From an uncultured Paracoccaceae bacterium (lineage in GTDB: Bacteria > Pseudomonadota > Alphaproteobacteria > Rhodobacterales > Rhodobacteraceae), in assembly GCA_947492475.1 (NCBI GenBank), contig CANLNM010000001.1:806001-870000 (forward strand): a stretch of DNA of 64,000 nucleotides. The letters are read 5' to 3'. Made by a program: the position numbers and the translations under genes. Shown here in pieces: positions 54,754 to 63,706 of the stretch; position 1 is the first letter of the stretch, and each line of letters begins with the position of its first letter. A model generated the notes under the pieces. The model was not told the DNA's origin and ran no database searches. It saw nothing but the letters and a program-made list of their open reading frames with translations.

Positions 54754-55998
54754 ATGACCGCCCAAACCCCGCCACAGGGCACGGGGCCACTTGCCCGACG
54801 CGAAGCGCGTTTGGCTTGGGGGCTCTTGGCACCCACAGTGATTGCCGTCTCACTTGTTGTGATCCTGCCATTGCTGGCAATTTTCTGGATCAGCTTCAAA
54901 CCGGTCGAATTGGCGGATCTGCGTCCCCCTGTGCCGATTGTGCGCGAAGATTTGCGCGGCAATCCCGAAATAGCGGGCGACATTGGAACCCTGCGCTATC
55001 GATTGCGCAATTCCAGTCAGGATCAGGCGATCACAGGTGTCACGCTGACGGATACATGGCCTGCCGGGTTAGAACCGGTGGATTTGGACGACAGATGCGC
55101 CGTCACGGATGCAACATTGTTTTGTGATTTTGGCGATTGGACAGGCGGAACCCGCGAACGGTTGGAACTAGAAGTCACGGTCAGCCAGGATTTCTTTGAT
55201 GCGGGGATCGACATCAAAGACAGCGCGCCAATCCTAACAGGTGACGCGGATAACATCCTGACAAACTTCGACTTTACGGCCACCAACTTTGTCAAAGTAT
55301 TCGACGGTGGTGAATTTTGGTCGGTCCTTTATGTGACGCTGTTCTACACAATTGTCGGCACAATCGGCGCGCTGGTTTTCGGGCTATTTGCGGCCATGTT
55401 GCTGAACAAAAGCTTTCGAGGTCAGGGGATTTTACGCGGGCTTTATCTGTTTCCCTATGTGGCCCCGGTCATCGCGGTGGCGTTTGCGTGGATTCTGCTG
55501 TTTGATCCGTTTTCCGGATCCGCCAATGCCCTGTTGGTACAGATGGGCGTGACCACAGAAACGATCAATTTCTTCGGTGAAAAACCACTAGCCTTGATCA
55601 TGGTCACAGTGTTTGAAATCTGGCGGTATTTCCCGCTGTCTTTCCTGTTCATTCTGGCCCGGATGCAAAGCATCGACACAGACATGTACGAAGCCGCCGA
55701 TATGGATGGCGCATCGCCGTTTCAGAAATTCTGGTATCTCAGCATGCCGCAATTGCTGGGCATTCTGTCCGTGTTGTTCCTGTTGCGGTTCATCTGGACC
55801 TTTAACAAATTCGACGACATTTTCCTGCTGACCGGCGGCAATGCGGGCACACGGACATTGACGGTGAACGTCTATGAACAGGCCTTTGCGGTCAGCAATA
55901 TCGGTGCAGGCGCGGCTGTGGCTGTGGTGATTTTCTGCTGTTTGCTGCTGTTTTCGGTCTTCTTCTTCAAATTCATCAGCCAGGAGGAAGGGCTATGA
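54754..55998 (+). CDS. ABC sugar permease 1 with an inserted DUF11-like extracytoplasmic domain
   Basis: A 414-residue MalF-type permease. The first helix is about 22 to 46 (WGLLAPTVIAVSLVVILPLL). Usually the second helix follows after a short loop, but here about 120 residues intervene (50 to 170). Residues 78 to 145 of that loop read like a DUF11/Ig-like beta-sandwich repeat, with RYRLRNSSQDQAITGVTLTD, TWPAGLEPVD, two cysteines (115 and 124) and DWTGGTRERLELEVTVS. The rest is an ordinary permease, with the EAA-type loop DMYEAADMDGASPFQKFWYL. The insert would face the periplasm, like the E. coli MalF P2 loop, and may contact the binding protein. ATG 54754 follows CGGAG. Confidence 0.85.
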   Translation: MTAQTPPQGTGPLARREARLAWGLLAPTVIAVSLVVILPLLAIFWISFKPVELADLRPPVPIVREDLRGNPEIAGDIGTLRYRLRNSSQDQAITGVTLTDTWPAGLEPVDLDDRCAVTDATLFCDFGDWTGGTRERLELEVTVSQDFFDAGIDIKDSAPILTGDADNILTNFDFTATNFVKVFDGGEFWSVLYVTLFYTIVGTIGALVFGLFAAMLLNKSFRGQGILRGLYLFPYVAPVIAVAFAWILLFDPFSGSANALLVQMGVTTETINFFGEKPLALIMVTVFEIWRYFPLSFLFILARMQSIDTDMYEAADMDGASPFQKFWYLSMPQLLGILSVLFLLRFIWTFNKFDDIFLLTGGNAGTRTLTVNVYEQAFAVSNIGAGAAVAVVIFCCLLLFSVFFFKFISQEEGL

Positions 55999-57203
55999 GC
56001 CTGCTGCGTTACGGCTATGTCACCGGCCCGCTTTTGGGGGCGATGTGGACGTTTATCATTGCCACAACCGTCGCCGTGGCCATGTCATTTGGCACAGGTG
56101 ACGCGTTTCGACCGTCCTTGTGGATGTCGCTGATCTGGGGCGCCGCACTTGGATTTGCCTGCCTGCCCGGACATTGGGGCAAACCAGTCGGAGCAGGTGT
56201 GGCGATCAGCGTCCTCAGCTTGCTCGGCTTTGGGCCGATCATTTCCGGCGCAAATGTTTCTGGATTTTCCAGCCTCCTCGGGGCGATATCAATGGCGGGA
56301 TTTTCGGCCCTCGGCCTGTGGATCATGCTGCGCGAATGCCAGCCAGCCGCACTGACCCGCCATGAATTCGAAGAGGCCGTGATCCGGTTTCTGACCGGAT
56401 TTGGCTATATCTTTTTCACCGCAATTGTCCTGATCCCGTTTTACGTGATGGTCATGACCAGCCTGAAAAACCAATCCGAACTGATCCAAAACCCGCTCGA
56501 TTTTTCGATCGATTTTTCCAAAGGCTGGGATTTGTTCCGATCCTATAGCGAATTGTTCGGTCAGTTCGATTTTGGCACTTATTTGTGGACCTCATTCTTT
56601 ATTTCTGTGCTGACCGTGTTCATCACGCTGGCCTTTGCCGTGCCGGGTGCCTATGCCATCGCCCGCCTTAGATTTAAGGGGCGCGCTGCCTTTGGCCGGT
56701 CCATCCTGCTGATCTATATGGTGCCGATGATCGTTCTGGCGCTGCCGATTTACATCGCGTTTTCGATGACGGGCTTGCGCAACTCGATCTTTGGGATTGT
56801 GCTTATCTATCCGGTCACCACCATTCCCGTCGCATTGTACATGCTACAGGGTTATTTCCGCGGCCTTCCCGGCGAAGTCGAAGAGGCCGGATTGATGGAT
56901 GGTTTGTCGCGGCTGGCTGTCATCTGGAAAATCACCCTGCCCCTGTCCCTGCCCGCTTTGGCGTCGGTGTCTCTCTATGTGTTTATGATCGCTTGGAACG
57001 AATTCCTGCTGGCATTCATGCTGCTGGATGACCCATCGAAATTCACCCTCACACGGGGCATCGCCAGCCTTAATTCCTCTGAAATTCCCCGACAGCATCT
57101 GATGGCCGGGTCAGTCATCGCGACCGTCCCAATCATGGCGCTGTTTTTAGGGCTGGAAAAATTCATGACCAAAGGCCTGACCGCCGGGTCAGTCAAAGGT
57201 TAA
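55995..57203 (+). CDS. ABC sugar permease 2 with extra N-terminal helices
   Basis: A 402-residue MalG-type permease, about 120 residues longer than the usual 280. The extra part holds about four hydrophobic helices (roughly 10 to 31, 41 to 57, 63 to 84, 91 to 113). The core begins near LTGFGYIFFTAIVLIPFYVM and has the EAA loop EEAGLMDGLSRLAVIWKITL. The 4-base overlap with permease 1 means the two subunits are made together. What the extra helices do is unknown; they may pair with the enlarged loop of permease 1. Confidence 0.88.
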   Translation: MSLLRYGYVTGPLLGAMWTFIIATTVAVAMSFGTGDAFRPSLWMSLIWGAALGFACLPGHWGKPVGAGVAISVLSLLGFGPIISGANVSGFSSLLGAISMAGFSALGLWIMLRECQPAALTRHEFEEAVIRFLTGFGYIFFTAIVLIPFYVMVMTSLKNQSELIQNPLDFSIDFSKGWDLFRSYSELFGQFDFGTYLWTSFFISVLTVFITLAFAVPGAYAIARLRFKGRAAFGRSILLIYMVPMIVLALPIYIAFSMTGLRNSIFGIVLIYPVTTIPVALYMLQGYFRGLPGEVEEAGLMDGLSRLAVIWKITLPLSLPALASVSLYVFMIAWNEFLLAFMLLDDPSKFTLTRGIASLNSSEIPRQHLMAGSVIATVPIMALFLGLEKFMTKGLTAGSVKG

Positions 57204-57224
57204 TCACCCAAAACGGGTAACGAG

Positions 57225-58499
57225 ATGAAGAAAATGAATGATATGAAACATTTAACCCTCAATGAAAAAGCCGTCGCCATCCTGCAAAGCAATGATCGGG
57301 GGGGGTATACTGTGCCCACTTCGGGGCTGTATCCGTATCAGTGGAACTGGGATTCTGTGTTTGCGGCTTGGGGGTTTGCGACCTTTGATAAACCGCGCGC
57401 ATGGGATGAATTGGACACGTTGTTTGCGTCGCAATGGGATGATGGCATGGTGCCGCATATCATTTTCCATCAGGACGATCCGGGCTATTTCCCCGGCCCA
57501 GATATGTGGCAGGTCAACCGCAACCCCGCCACATCCGGCATTTCCCAGCCACCCGTTGCTGCCACATTAGCGCGTGAAATTCTGGCCATGGATCCCGATG
57601 GATTGGACCGTGTCCGCGCGCTGTTTCCCAAAATCAAAGCATGGCATCGCTGGTGGGCTGAACAGCGATGTAGCCAAGGCCCTGTCGCGATCACCCATCC
57701 ATGGGAATCCGGGCGTGACAATTGCCCGGATTGGGATATCGGCATGGCCAATGTCGACGGGTCCAATGTCGGCGATTACCAACGCCGGGACACGGGCCAT
57801 GTGGACGCATCAATGCGCCCCGGCAAAGAAGATTACGACCGCTATCTGGCGATCCTATATTTTGGGCGTGACACGGGTTGGAACCAGTCAGAAATTGTTG
57901 CCAACGGCCCATTTTTGATGGCCGATCCCGGCATCACATTCATCCTATTGCGCGCCCATGTTGATCTGATCGAAATTGGCCGCCAACTGGGCGAAGACGT
58001 ACAGGAAATAGAAACCTGGGCCGCCACCCTCAGATCGTCATTGCCGATGATCTGGAACGCTGACATCGGGGCTTATGATGCGCGTGATCTGCGCACGGGC
58101 ACCTTTAGCGGGAATATTGGGTCGGGTGCGTTTTTGTCTCTTCTCGCAGATGAAAGCACCCCAGAGCTGGACACACATCTTCAGCGGATATGGGATGCGG
58201 TGGCGTACGGCATTCCGTCCTTTGACCCGGATGCGGTTCTGTTTGATCCACGTCGATATTGGCGCGGGCCAACCTGGCCGGTTGTCAATTCCCTGATCGC
58301 ATTAGGTCTGCGTCGTGCTGGGCGTTTCGAAGACGAAGCTAGACTGCGTCGTGAAACTGCCCAACTGATTAGCAAACATGGGTTTTTTGAATATTTCGAC
58401 CCCAAAGATGCAACCCCATGTGGCGGCAATGATTTTACCTGGACAGCTGCAATCTGGCTCACTTGGGCCGGGCGGGATTTCCAAGAGGAGGCAGATTAA
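57225..58499 (+). CDS. GH63-like glycoside hydrolase (mannosyl/glucosylglycerate hydrolase type)
   Basis: A 424-residue intracellular (alpha/alpha)6-barrel glycosidase of the GH63/trehalase-like group. Motifs are YQWNWDS (38 to 44), [14 protein letters not shown] (158 to 171) with the likely acid Asp, and [13 protein letters not shown] near 344 to 356. Bacterial relatives hydrolyse mannosylglycerate or glucosylglycerate. There is no signal peptide, so it would act after uptake by the adjoining transporter. It lies between permease 2 (21 bases) and the ATPase gene (TAATG overlap), so it is an integral part of the operon. The substrate is inferred and other alpha-glucosides remain possible. Confidence 0.82.
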   Translation: MKKMNDMKHLTLNEKAVAILQSNDRGGYTVPTSGLYPYQWNWDSVFAAWGFATFDKPRAWDELDTLFASQWDDGMVPHIIFHQDDPGYFPGPDMWQVNRNPATSGISQPPVAATLAREILAMDPDGLDRVRALFPKIKAWHRWWAEQRCSQGPVAITHPWESGRDNCPDWDIGMANVDGSNVGDYQRRDTGHVDASMRPGKEDYDRYLAILYFGRDTGWNQSEIVANGPFLMADPGITFILLRAHVDLIEIGRQLGEDVQEIETWAATLRSSLPMIWNADIGAYDARDLRTGTFSGNIGSGAFLSLLADESTPELDTHLQRIWDAVAYGIPSFDPDAVLFDPRRYWRGPTWPVVNSLIALGLRRAGRFEDEARLRRETAQLISKHGFFEYFDPKDATPCGGNDFTWTAAIWLTWAGRDFQEEAD

Positions 58500-59563
58500 T
58501 GTCATCGATTGAACTCAGAGGTGTCGAAAAATGGTTCGGCGACGTGCAGGTCATCAAAGGCGTGGACCTGTCGATCAAAAAGGGGGAATTCGTGATCTTT
58601 GTCGGCCCCTCGGGCTGTGGGAAATCAACGTTGTTGCGCATGATCGCCGGTCTAGAAGAAACCAGCCGCGGCGAAATCAACATTGATGGCCGCGATGCCA
58701 CCGCCGAGCCGCCCAGCCGCCGTGGGCTGGCGATGGTTTTTCAGTCTTACGCGCTTTATCCACACATGAGCGTGCGGGATAATGTCGGGTTTCCGCTAAA
58801 GGCTGCGGGCAAATCCAAGGCCGACATTCAAGCCAAAGTGGACCATGCCGCAGAGGTGCTTAAACTGGGTCCCTATCTGGATCGCCGCCCCAAGGACCTG
58901 TCGGGGGGGCAACGCCAACGGGTTGCGATTGGGCGGTCCATCGTGCGCGATCCCACAGCGTTTTTGTTTGACGAACCTCTGTCAAATCTGGATGCGTCGC
59001 TGCGTGTGGAAATGCGATATGAAATCGCGAAACTGCACCAAACGCTTGATACGACAATGATCTACGTCACTCACGATCAGGTCGAAGCCATGACATTGGC
59101 CGACCGGATTGTTGTGTTGGAATTTGGAAAAATCGCTCAGGTGGGCACGCCACGCGACCTATACGAAAACCCGGCAAACCTATTTGTAGCGCAATTTATC
59201 GGTTCGCCCAAAATGAATGTCATCCCCTGCACGGCCGCCAACAATCAGGCCGTCGCCATCGGGGGTCGCCCTATCCAAGGCCCCCAGCAACCAGCGGTGC
59301 ATTTGGGCATTCGCCCGGAACACATCACGCTGGTTAACCCGGGCCAAGGCGCCATAGATGGCGTTGTGGATGTGCTGGAATATCTCGGTGCGGATACGTT
59401 TGTGATTTTCGATTGCGGCGAAGCAGGTCAGGTAAATGTCCGCGTCAACGGTGAAACCACGCTCAAACCCGGTGAAACGGTGGGGTTGTCATTTGCCCCA
59501 ACACGCATGCATTTCTTTGATGCTGATGGCTTGGCCATCCCGTTCACCGGCACAGCGGTATAG
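58499..59563 (+). CDS. ABC transporter ATP-binding protein (MalK/UgpC type)
   Basis: A 354-residue ATPase. The order is Walker A (GPSGCGKST), Q-loop (VFQSYALYP), signature ([12 protein letters not shown]), Walker B ([12 protein letters not shown]) and the switch His in [15 protein letters not shown]-terminal OB-fold regulatory domain (about 235 to 354) is typical of the carbohydrate class. The start overlaps the glycosidase stop and follows AGAGGAGG. It completes the operon of regulator, binding protein, two permeases, glycosidase and ATPase. Confidence 0.95.
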   Translation: MSSIELRGVEKWFGDVQVIKGVDLSIKKGEFVIFVGPSGCGKSTLLRMIAGLEETSRGEINIDGRDATAEPPSRRGLAMVFQSYALYPHMSVRDNVGFPLKAAGKSKADIQAKVDHAAEVLKLGPYLDRRPKDLSGGQRQRVAIGRSIVRDPTAFLFDEPLSNLDASLRVEMRYEIAKLHQTLDTTMIYVTHDQVEAMTLADRIVVLEFGKIAQVGTPRDLYENPANLFVAQFIGSPKMNVIPCTAANNQAVAIGGRPIQGPQQPAVHLGIRPEHITLVNPGQGAIDGVVDVLEYLGADTFVIFDCGEAGQVNVRVNGETTLKPGETVGLSFAPTRMHFFDADGLAIPFTGTAV

Positions 59564-59610
59564 CCCAACAATCGGACGTGATCCCTTGATTGCGTCACAT
59601 CAATATGATC

Positions 59611-59642
59611 AAATTCTTTCAGAATCCTTTCTGAGAGAATTT
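59611..59642 (+). promoter_or_regulatory. Hairpin covering the Shine-Dalgarno of the aminotransferase gene
   Basis: AAATTCTTTCAGAA (59611 to 59624) pairs with TTCTGAGAGAATTT (59629 to 59642), 13 Watson-Crick pairs of 14 and one T:G, with the loop TCCT. The downstream arm contains GAGAG, 7 bases before the ATG at 59645, so the ribosome site lies inside the stem. This resembles a translational switch or RNA thermometer. It could also be a DNA palindrome for a regulator. Confidence 0.5.
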
Positions 59643-59644
59643 TC

Positions 59645-60952
59645 ATGCCTGATCACAGCCCAAACCCCAACGACCTAGACAGCTATTGGATGCCATTTAC
59701 GGCATCGCGTGCGTTCAAATCAAACCCGCGCATGATCACGGGCGCTGACGGGATCCACTACACCGATCAGTCAGGCCACAAGGTTATCGACGGTACGGGC
59801 GGGCTTTGGTGTTGCAATGCCGGGCATAATCGCAAACCCATTGTGGACGCGATCCAACGTCAGGCAGCCACACTCGATTTTGCGCATTCATTCAACCAGG
59901 GCCACCCAATTGCCTTTCAGGCCGCCAGCCGAATGGTGGCATTGGCCGATGGTTTTGATCATATATTTTTCACCAATAGCGGTTCTGAATCCGTAGACAC
60001 CGCCCTTAAAATCGCATTGGCCTATCACATGGCAAATGGCCAAGGACATCGACGGATTTTAGTGGGTCGCCAAAAGGCATATCACGGGATCAACTTTGGC
60101 GGCCTGTCTGTTGGTGGGCTGGGCCCCAATAAGGCCCAATTTGGGACCCTCTACCCCGCTGCCCTGCATATGCGGCACACATTGCTGCCCGAAAACGCCT
60201 TTGTCAAAGGCCAACCCGAACACGGCGCCCATCTGGCGGATGACCTGACAGCATTGTGCGAAACCCATGGCGGCCATAATATTGCAGCGGTTATTGTCGA
60301 ACCCGTCGCCGGTGCTGGCGGTGTTTTTCCCCCACCTGTTGGCTATCTAAAACGCCTGCGGGACATTTGCGACGAACATGGCATTTTGCTGATCTTTGAC
60401 GAAGTGATCACAGGGTTTGGCCGGCTGGGAACGCCATTTGCCACCTCTTTTTTTGGCGTGCAACCGGATCTGATGACCGTAGCCAAGGGCATGACCAACG
60501 CAACCGTTCCCATGGGCGGTGTTTTCACAACCGCCAATGTGCGGCAGGCGTTTTTAAGTGGTCCGGAAACGATGCCTGATCTGTTTCATGGATACACCTA
60601 TTCTGGTCACCCGTTGGCCAGCGCTGCGGCAATTGCAACTTTAGATTTGTACCGGGACGAAGCGATTTTTGAAAACGCGGCAGCAATGGCCCCAATTTGG
60701 CAGGACATGTTGCATCAATTTGCCGATGCGCCAGGCGTCATTGACGTGCGAAATATCGGATTGATGGGGGCGATCGGGTTGCAAAAATCAGGGGATGTTG
60801 GGGCAACTGGGCGCGCAACCTACGAAAAATTATGGGAAAAAGGTCTTAGCGTTCGCCCCATCGGCGACACCTTGGCCATGTCCCCGCCATTGACAATCAC
60901 CGCACCGGATATCGCGAAAATCGGTGACATTCTATCAAAGGTGCTTTGCTAA
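59645..60952 (+). CDS. Class III aminotransferase, beta-alanine:pyruvate type
   Basis: A 435-residue PLP enzyme of the omega-amino acid:pyruvate group. Strong matches are LDSYWMPFTASRAFKSNPRM, GTGGLWCCNAGHNRKPIVDA, FTNSGSESVDTALKIALAYH and IFDEVITGFGRLGTPFA. The PLP aspartate is Asp252 and the Schiff-base lysine is Lys281 in TVAKGMTNATVPMGGV. It transfers the amino group of beta-alanine or a similar omega-amino acid to pyruvate. The only plausible ribosome site is buried in the hairpin just upstream. It is monocistronic and not obviously tied to the sugar operon. Confidence 0.9.
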   Translation: MPDHSPNPNDLDSYWMPFTASRAFKSNPRMITGADGIHYTDQSGHKVIDGTGGLWCCNAGHNRKPIVDAIQRQAATLDFAHSFNQGHPIAFQAASRMVALADGFDHIFFTNSGSESVDTALKIALAYHMANGQGHRRILVGRQKAYHGINFGGLSVGGLGPNKAQFGTLYPAALHMRHTLLPENAFVKGQPEHGAHLADDLTALCETHGGHNIAAVIVEPVAGAGGVFPPPVGYLKRLRDICDEHGILLIFDEVITGFGRLGTPFATSFFGVQPDLMTVAKGMTNATVPMGGVFTTANVRQAFLSGPETMPDLFHGYTYSGHPLASAAAIATLDLYRDEAIFENAAAMAPIWQDMLHQFADAPGVIDVRNIGLMGAIGLQKSGDVGATGRATYEKLWEKGLSVRPIGDTLAMSPPLTITAPDIAKIGDILSKVLC

Positions 60953-61084
60953 TCTGTCGCTGAACAAGTGTCTGTTTTCATCAGAAATACCAAAAACTGA
61001 GGGCATATTTCGGTGCTGAAAATTTTTTGCAACGCGGTTTTTTTGGCCTTGTTTCTCGGGTTTTACGCACATATACGGGTCGAC

Positions 61085-61174
61085 GGAGACGTGGCCGAGT
61101 GGACGAAGGCGCTCCCCTGCTAAGGGAGTAGGCCCGAAAGGGTCTCGAGGGTTCGAATCCCTTCGTCTCCGCCA
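61085..61174 (+). tRNA. tRNA-Ser (GCT), integration target of the island
   Basis: A 90-base class II tRNA with CCA encoded. The anticodon stem CTCCC/GGGAG and the loop CTGCTAA give anticodon GCT (Ser). The acceptor is GGAGACG/CGTCTCC with discriminator G73 and a long variable arm (TAGGCCCGAAAGGGTCTC). An integrase gene begins 147 bases after it in the same direction, so the tRNA 3' end is the likely attachment site. Confidence 0.95.
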
Positions 61175-61209
61175 CCCACCATTTTCATTCAATTCTGTTG
61201 GCACTCATT

Positions 61210-61232
61210 CAACCCCTTATGGGGCTGTTTTT
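61210..61232 (+). terminator. Intrinsic terminator after tRNA-Ser
   Basis: CAACCCC-TTAT-GGGGCTG with one A:C mismatch is followed by TTTTT. It lies 36 bases after the tRNA. Confidence 0.6.
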
Positions 61233-61320
61233 GTTGATCTATCTGCATTCGTTGTTGCTTTTGGTTTCTCTTCGATTAGACTGATTTCTGTTCATTGCGT
61301 GGTAGGAATTGTGGTATTTT

Positions 61321-62490
61321 ATGGCTGCCCTTAGTGGAAAACTGACGAAGAATCTGGTGAGGACCTTGGGTCCCGGTCGTCACGGCGATGGAAGTGGCTT
61401 ATACCTTGTTGTTGATCCATCTGGAGCTCGGCGCTGGATTGTTCGCGTCACAGTGAAGGGTCAGCGCAATCGTGAAGGCAAGCCGTTGCGAACTGATTTT
61501 GGCCTTGGTGGCGCGGATGTTGTGACACTGAATGAAGCGCGAGACCGAGCTCTAGAATATCGCCGCCTTGCAAAGCAGGGCATCAACCCGCGCTACAACG
61601 GGCGACAGGAGATACCTTGCTTTGAAGAAATTGCGCGGCAAGTTCATATTGAACGCTTGCCGACGTGGAAGAATCCTAAACACGGCCAGCAGTGGATCAA
61701 TACTCTAGCCGACTATGCATTCCCCAAAATTGGCCGTCTGCCTGTTTCTGAGATCGGCCAACCCGAAGTCCTGCAAGTGCTATTGCCGGTCTGGACTGAG
61801 AAACATGAAACTGCAAAACGGCTTGCACAGCGGATAAAGGCCGTTCTCGACGTGGCGAAGTCAAAGGGGTTTCGTGACGGGGAAAATCCTGTGACCACGA
61901 TCCGCGATGCTCGTGTTCTGCCGCAAGTTAAGCAGAAGGTGCAGCACCACAAGGCCATGCACTGGAAAGATGTTCCTGCTTTCTATGCGGAACTGGCAAC
62001 GAAAGACGCGATGGCCGCAAAGGCACTCATGTTCACCTGCCTCACAGCCAGCCGTACAAGCGAAGTGCTTCATGCTCGCTGGGAAGAGTTTGATTTTGAC
62101 CAACAGCTTTGGATCGTTCCGGCTGATCGGATGAAAGCGGATCAAGAACACCGCGTACCCCTAACGGCTGAGATGTTGGAAATCATTGAACCAATCAAAG
62201 CCTTTCGGTCTGACGTTGTTTTTGAAGGTCAGAAACGCCACAAACCAATGAGCAATATGGCCATGTTGATGCTTCTTCGCCGAATGAAAGTGGAGGGCAT
62301 TACGGTTCATGGTTTTCGTTCGACGTTCCGGGACTGGGCAGCCGAGCAGCCGGACGTTTCGCGCGAGGTGGCTGAGTTGAGTTTAGCCCATAAAGTAGGG
62401 ACCGACGTCGAGCGTGCCTATGCGCGATCAGACCTGTTGGAAAAACGACGGATCTTGATGGAGAGGTGGTGCGAGTATGTTGCCTCTTGA
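61321..62490 (+). CDS. int: Tyrosine recombinase (phage/island integrase)
   Basis: A 389-residue site-specific recombinase. The catalytic residues are Arg in CLTASRTSEVLHARW, the pair His330/Arg333 in HGFRSTF, His357 in LAHKVG and the nucleophile Tyr367 in ERAYARSD. The N-terminal part has an arm-binding DUF4102-like domain (GSGLYLVVDPSGARRWIVRV). It lies right after tRNA-Ser, as in tRNA-targeted islands, and overlaps the next gene by 14 bases. The base composition is a little lower in GC than the flanking genes. ATG 61321 is used in preference to TTG 61309. Confidence 0.93.
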   Translation: MAALSGKLTKNLVRTLGPGRHGDGSGLYLVVDPSGARRWIVRVTVKGQRNREGKPLRTDFGLGGADVVTLNEARDRALEYRRLAKQGINPRYNGRQEIPCFEEIARQVHIERLPTWKNPKHGQQWINTLADYAFPKIGRLPVSEIGQPEVLQVLLPVWTEKHETAKRLAQRIKAVLDVAKSKGFRDGENPVTTIRDARVLPQVKQKVQHHKAMHWKDVPAFYAELATKDAMAAKALMFTCLTASRTSEVLHARWEEFDFDQQLWIVPADRMKADQEHRVPLTAEMLEIIEPIKAFRSDVVFEGQKRHKPMSNMAMLMLLRRMKVEGITVHGFRSTFRDWAAEQPDVSREVAELSLAHKVGTDVERAYARSDLLEKRRILMERWCEYVAS

Positions 62491-63265
62491 GGTCTGGGAT
62501 GATGGGCGCAAAATAGAACTCCCGATCCTGAGATATGGTGGGTCCAACTACGACTACATCATGTATCGAGCGGCCTATGAAGTAACACGATGCCTAGAGA
62601 AATGGCTGAAGGTTCCTTTGGACTACAATCAGACGTTCTTGCCAGCCGTACTGATGCTAAACCAATTCGAAGGGCCGGTTTGGATGCATCCCGATCAGGG
62701 CCAAGAAATCGGCTACATCCGTAAGGTCATCAAAGAGACGCGTAGAGCCACACAATCGGTCAAAGAGGCCATTCATCTCGAACAGGCTGGAGAAGAAAAC
62801 GCATCAAAAGTTGAGCTGGATCGCGCGTTGAGCCGCATGCAGGCACTTCCGCCACCCATCTCACTTTGGATCGAAAACGCCGCCTGCGGCACACCTTTGG
62901 AATGGGCGGGACTATTAGAACACATCCGCGCCCTGTTCTCTGAATACGTCAAAGAGCGCAGGGGCAATTCTGGGCATCAAAGGGCGCGTACTGTGGCGAT
63001 TGTTGTGCGTGCGCTGTTCGAAATTCACTCTGACAAGCCTATTTCTCTTGGCATAACTGAGCAGGTGCCCGAAGGTGATTTTGGTAAATGCCTGCAAGAG
63101 GTTTTTTCGCGGGCAGGCATTCCCGTCAACTTCTACCGCTACGCGAGAGAAGCTCAAAAACTTGGGCGGGATGATCTCCAATTGAAAAAGTACATAGATA
63201 CGCTTCAAAAGCATGATGCTGAGGAACCACCAATTCCTAAGGGACCGATTATCTACGAGGTTTGA
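62477..63265 (+). CDS. Island protein of unknown function, coupled to the integrase
   Basis: A 262-residue soluble, mainly helical protein. It has a coiled-coil-like stretch (EAIHLEQAGEENASKVELDR) and a C-terminal block (GKCLQEVFSRAGIPVNFYRY) that I associate with integrase-adjacent proteins but cannot name. It overlaps the integrase by 14 bases in another frame, with GAGAGG about 10 bases before the ATG, so it is made with the integrase. No nuclease, kinase or toxin motif is visible. A helper of integration or excision is one possibility. Confidence 0.6.
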   Translation: MLPLEVWDDGRKIELPILRYGGSNYDYIMYRAAYEVTRCLEKWLKVPLDYNQTFLPAVLMLNQFEGPVWMHPDQGQEIGYIRKVIKETRRATQSVKEAIHLEQAGEENASKVELDRALSRMQALPPPISLWIENAACGTPLEWAGLLEHIRALFSEYVKERRGNSGHQRARTVAIVVRALFEIHSDKPISLGITEQVPEGDFGKCLQEVFSRAGIPVNFYRYAREAQKLGRDDLQLKKYIDTLQKHDAEEPPIPKGPIIYEV

Positions 63266-63434
63266 TAACACGCTCTCCAGCCGCGTTATCGTCAGTTTTC
63301 CTACAGCGTATCGCGCCTCTTTCGTACGAACGCGTGACGGCGAATTTTGAAAAAATTGTATTGTCGGTTTCGCGAGCGGACGCGTCCTCAATCGTTCATG
63401 TTCGATTTCACACCAACAGATTGGGAGAAGTCGG

Positions 63435-63662
63435 ATGTCATCCATTGATGTCGAAGTATTCGATCCAAAAAGAATTTATGACGATTCTGACCCGGAGCTA
63501 AACATAATTGCAGGTAGATCCAAACGTGCTCAATGGAGACATCGGCGCGTTGGTCCCGCGTTTATCAAGTTTGGAAGGCGCGTAAAATATGCAGGGGCTG
63601 ACCTGAACGCGTGGATTGAAAAAAATCGTGTTTTGCCAGCAGGTTCTGGATCTCATGTTTGA
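63435..63662 (+). CDS. AlpA-like excisionase/DNA-binding protein
   Basis: A 75-residue protein with the short winged-helix of AlpA/Xis regulators: RAQWRHRRVGPAFIKFGRRV and KYAGADLNAWIEKNR. These small proteins control excision or transcription of prophage-like elements. ATG 63435 follows GGGAGAAG. The 169-base gap to the previous gene holds no other credible gene. Confidence 0.75.
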   Translation: MSSIDVEVFDPKRIYDDSDPELNIIAGRSKRAQWRHRRVGPAFIKFGRRVKYAGADLNAWIEKNRVLPAGSGSHV

Positions 63663-63706
63663 GCCCGATTTTTCATGGCAGATGAACGCGACCAGGGTTG
63701 AATGAG

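Noticed and set aside
63262-63501. Plus-strand open frame of 79 codons in the island
   Set aside because: It overlaps the AlpA-like gene, has no good ribosome site and no recognisable domain.
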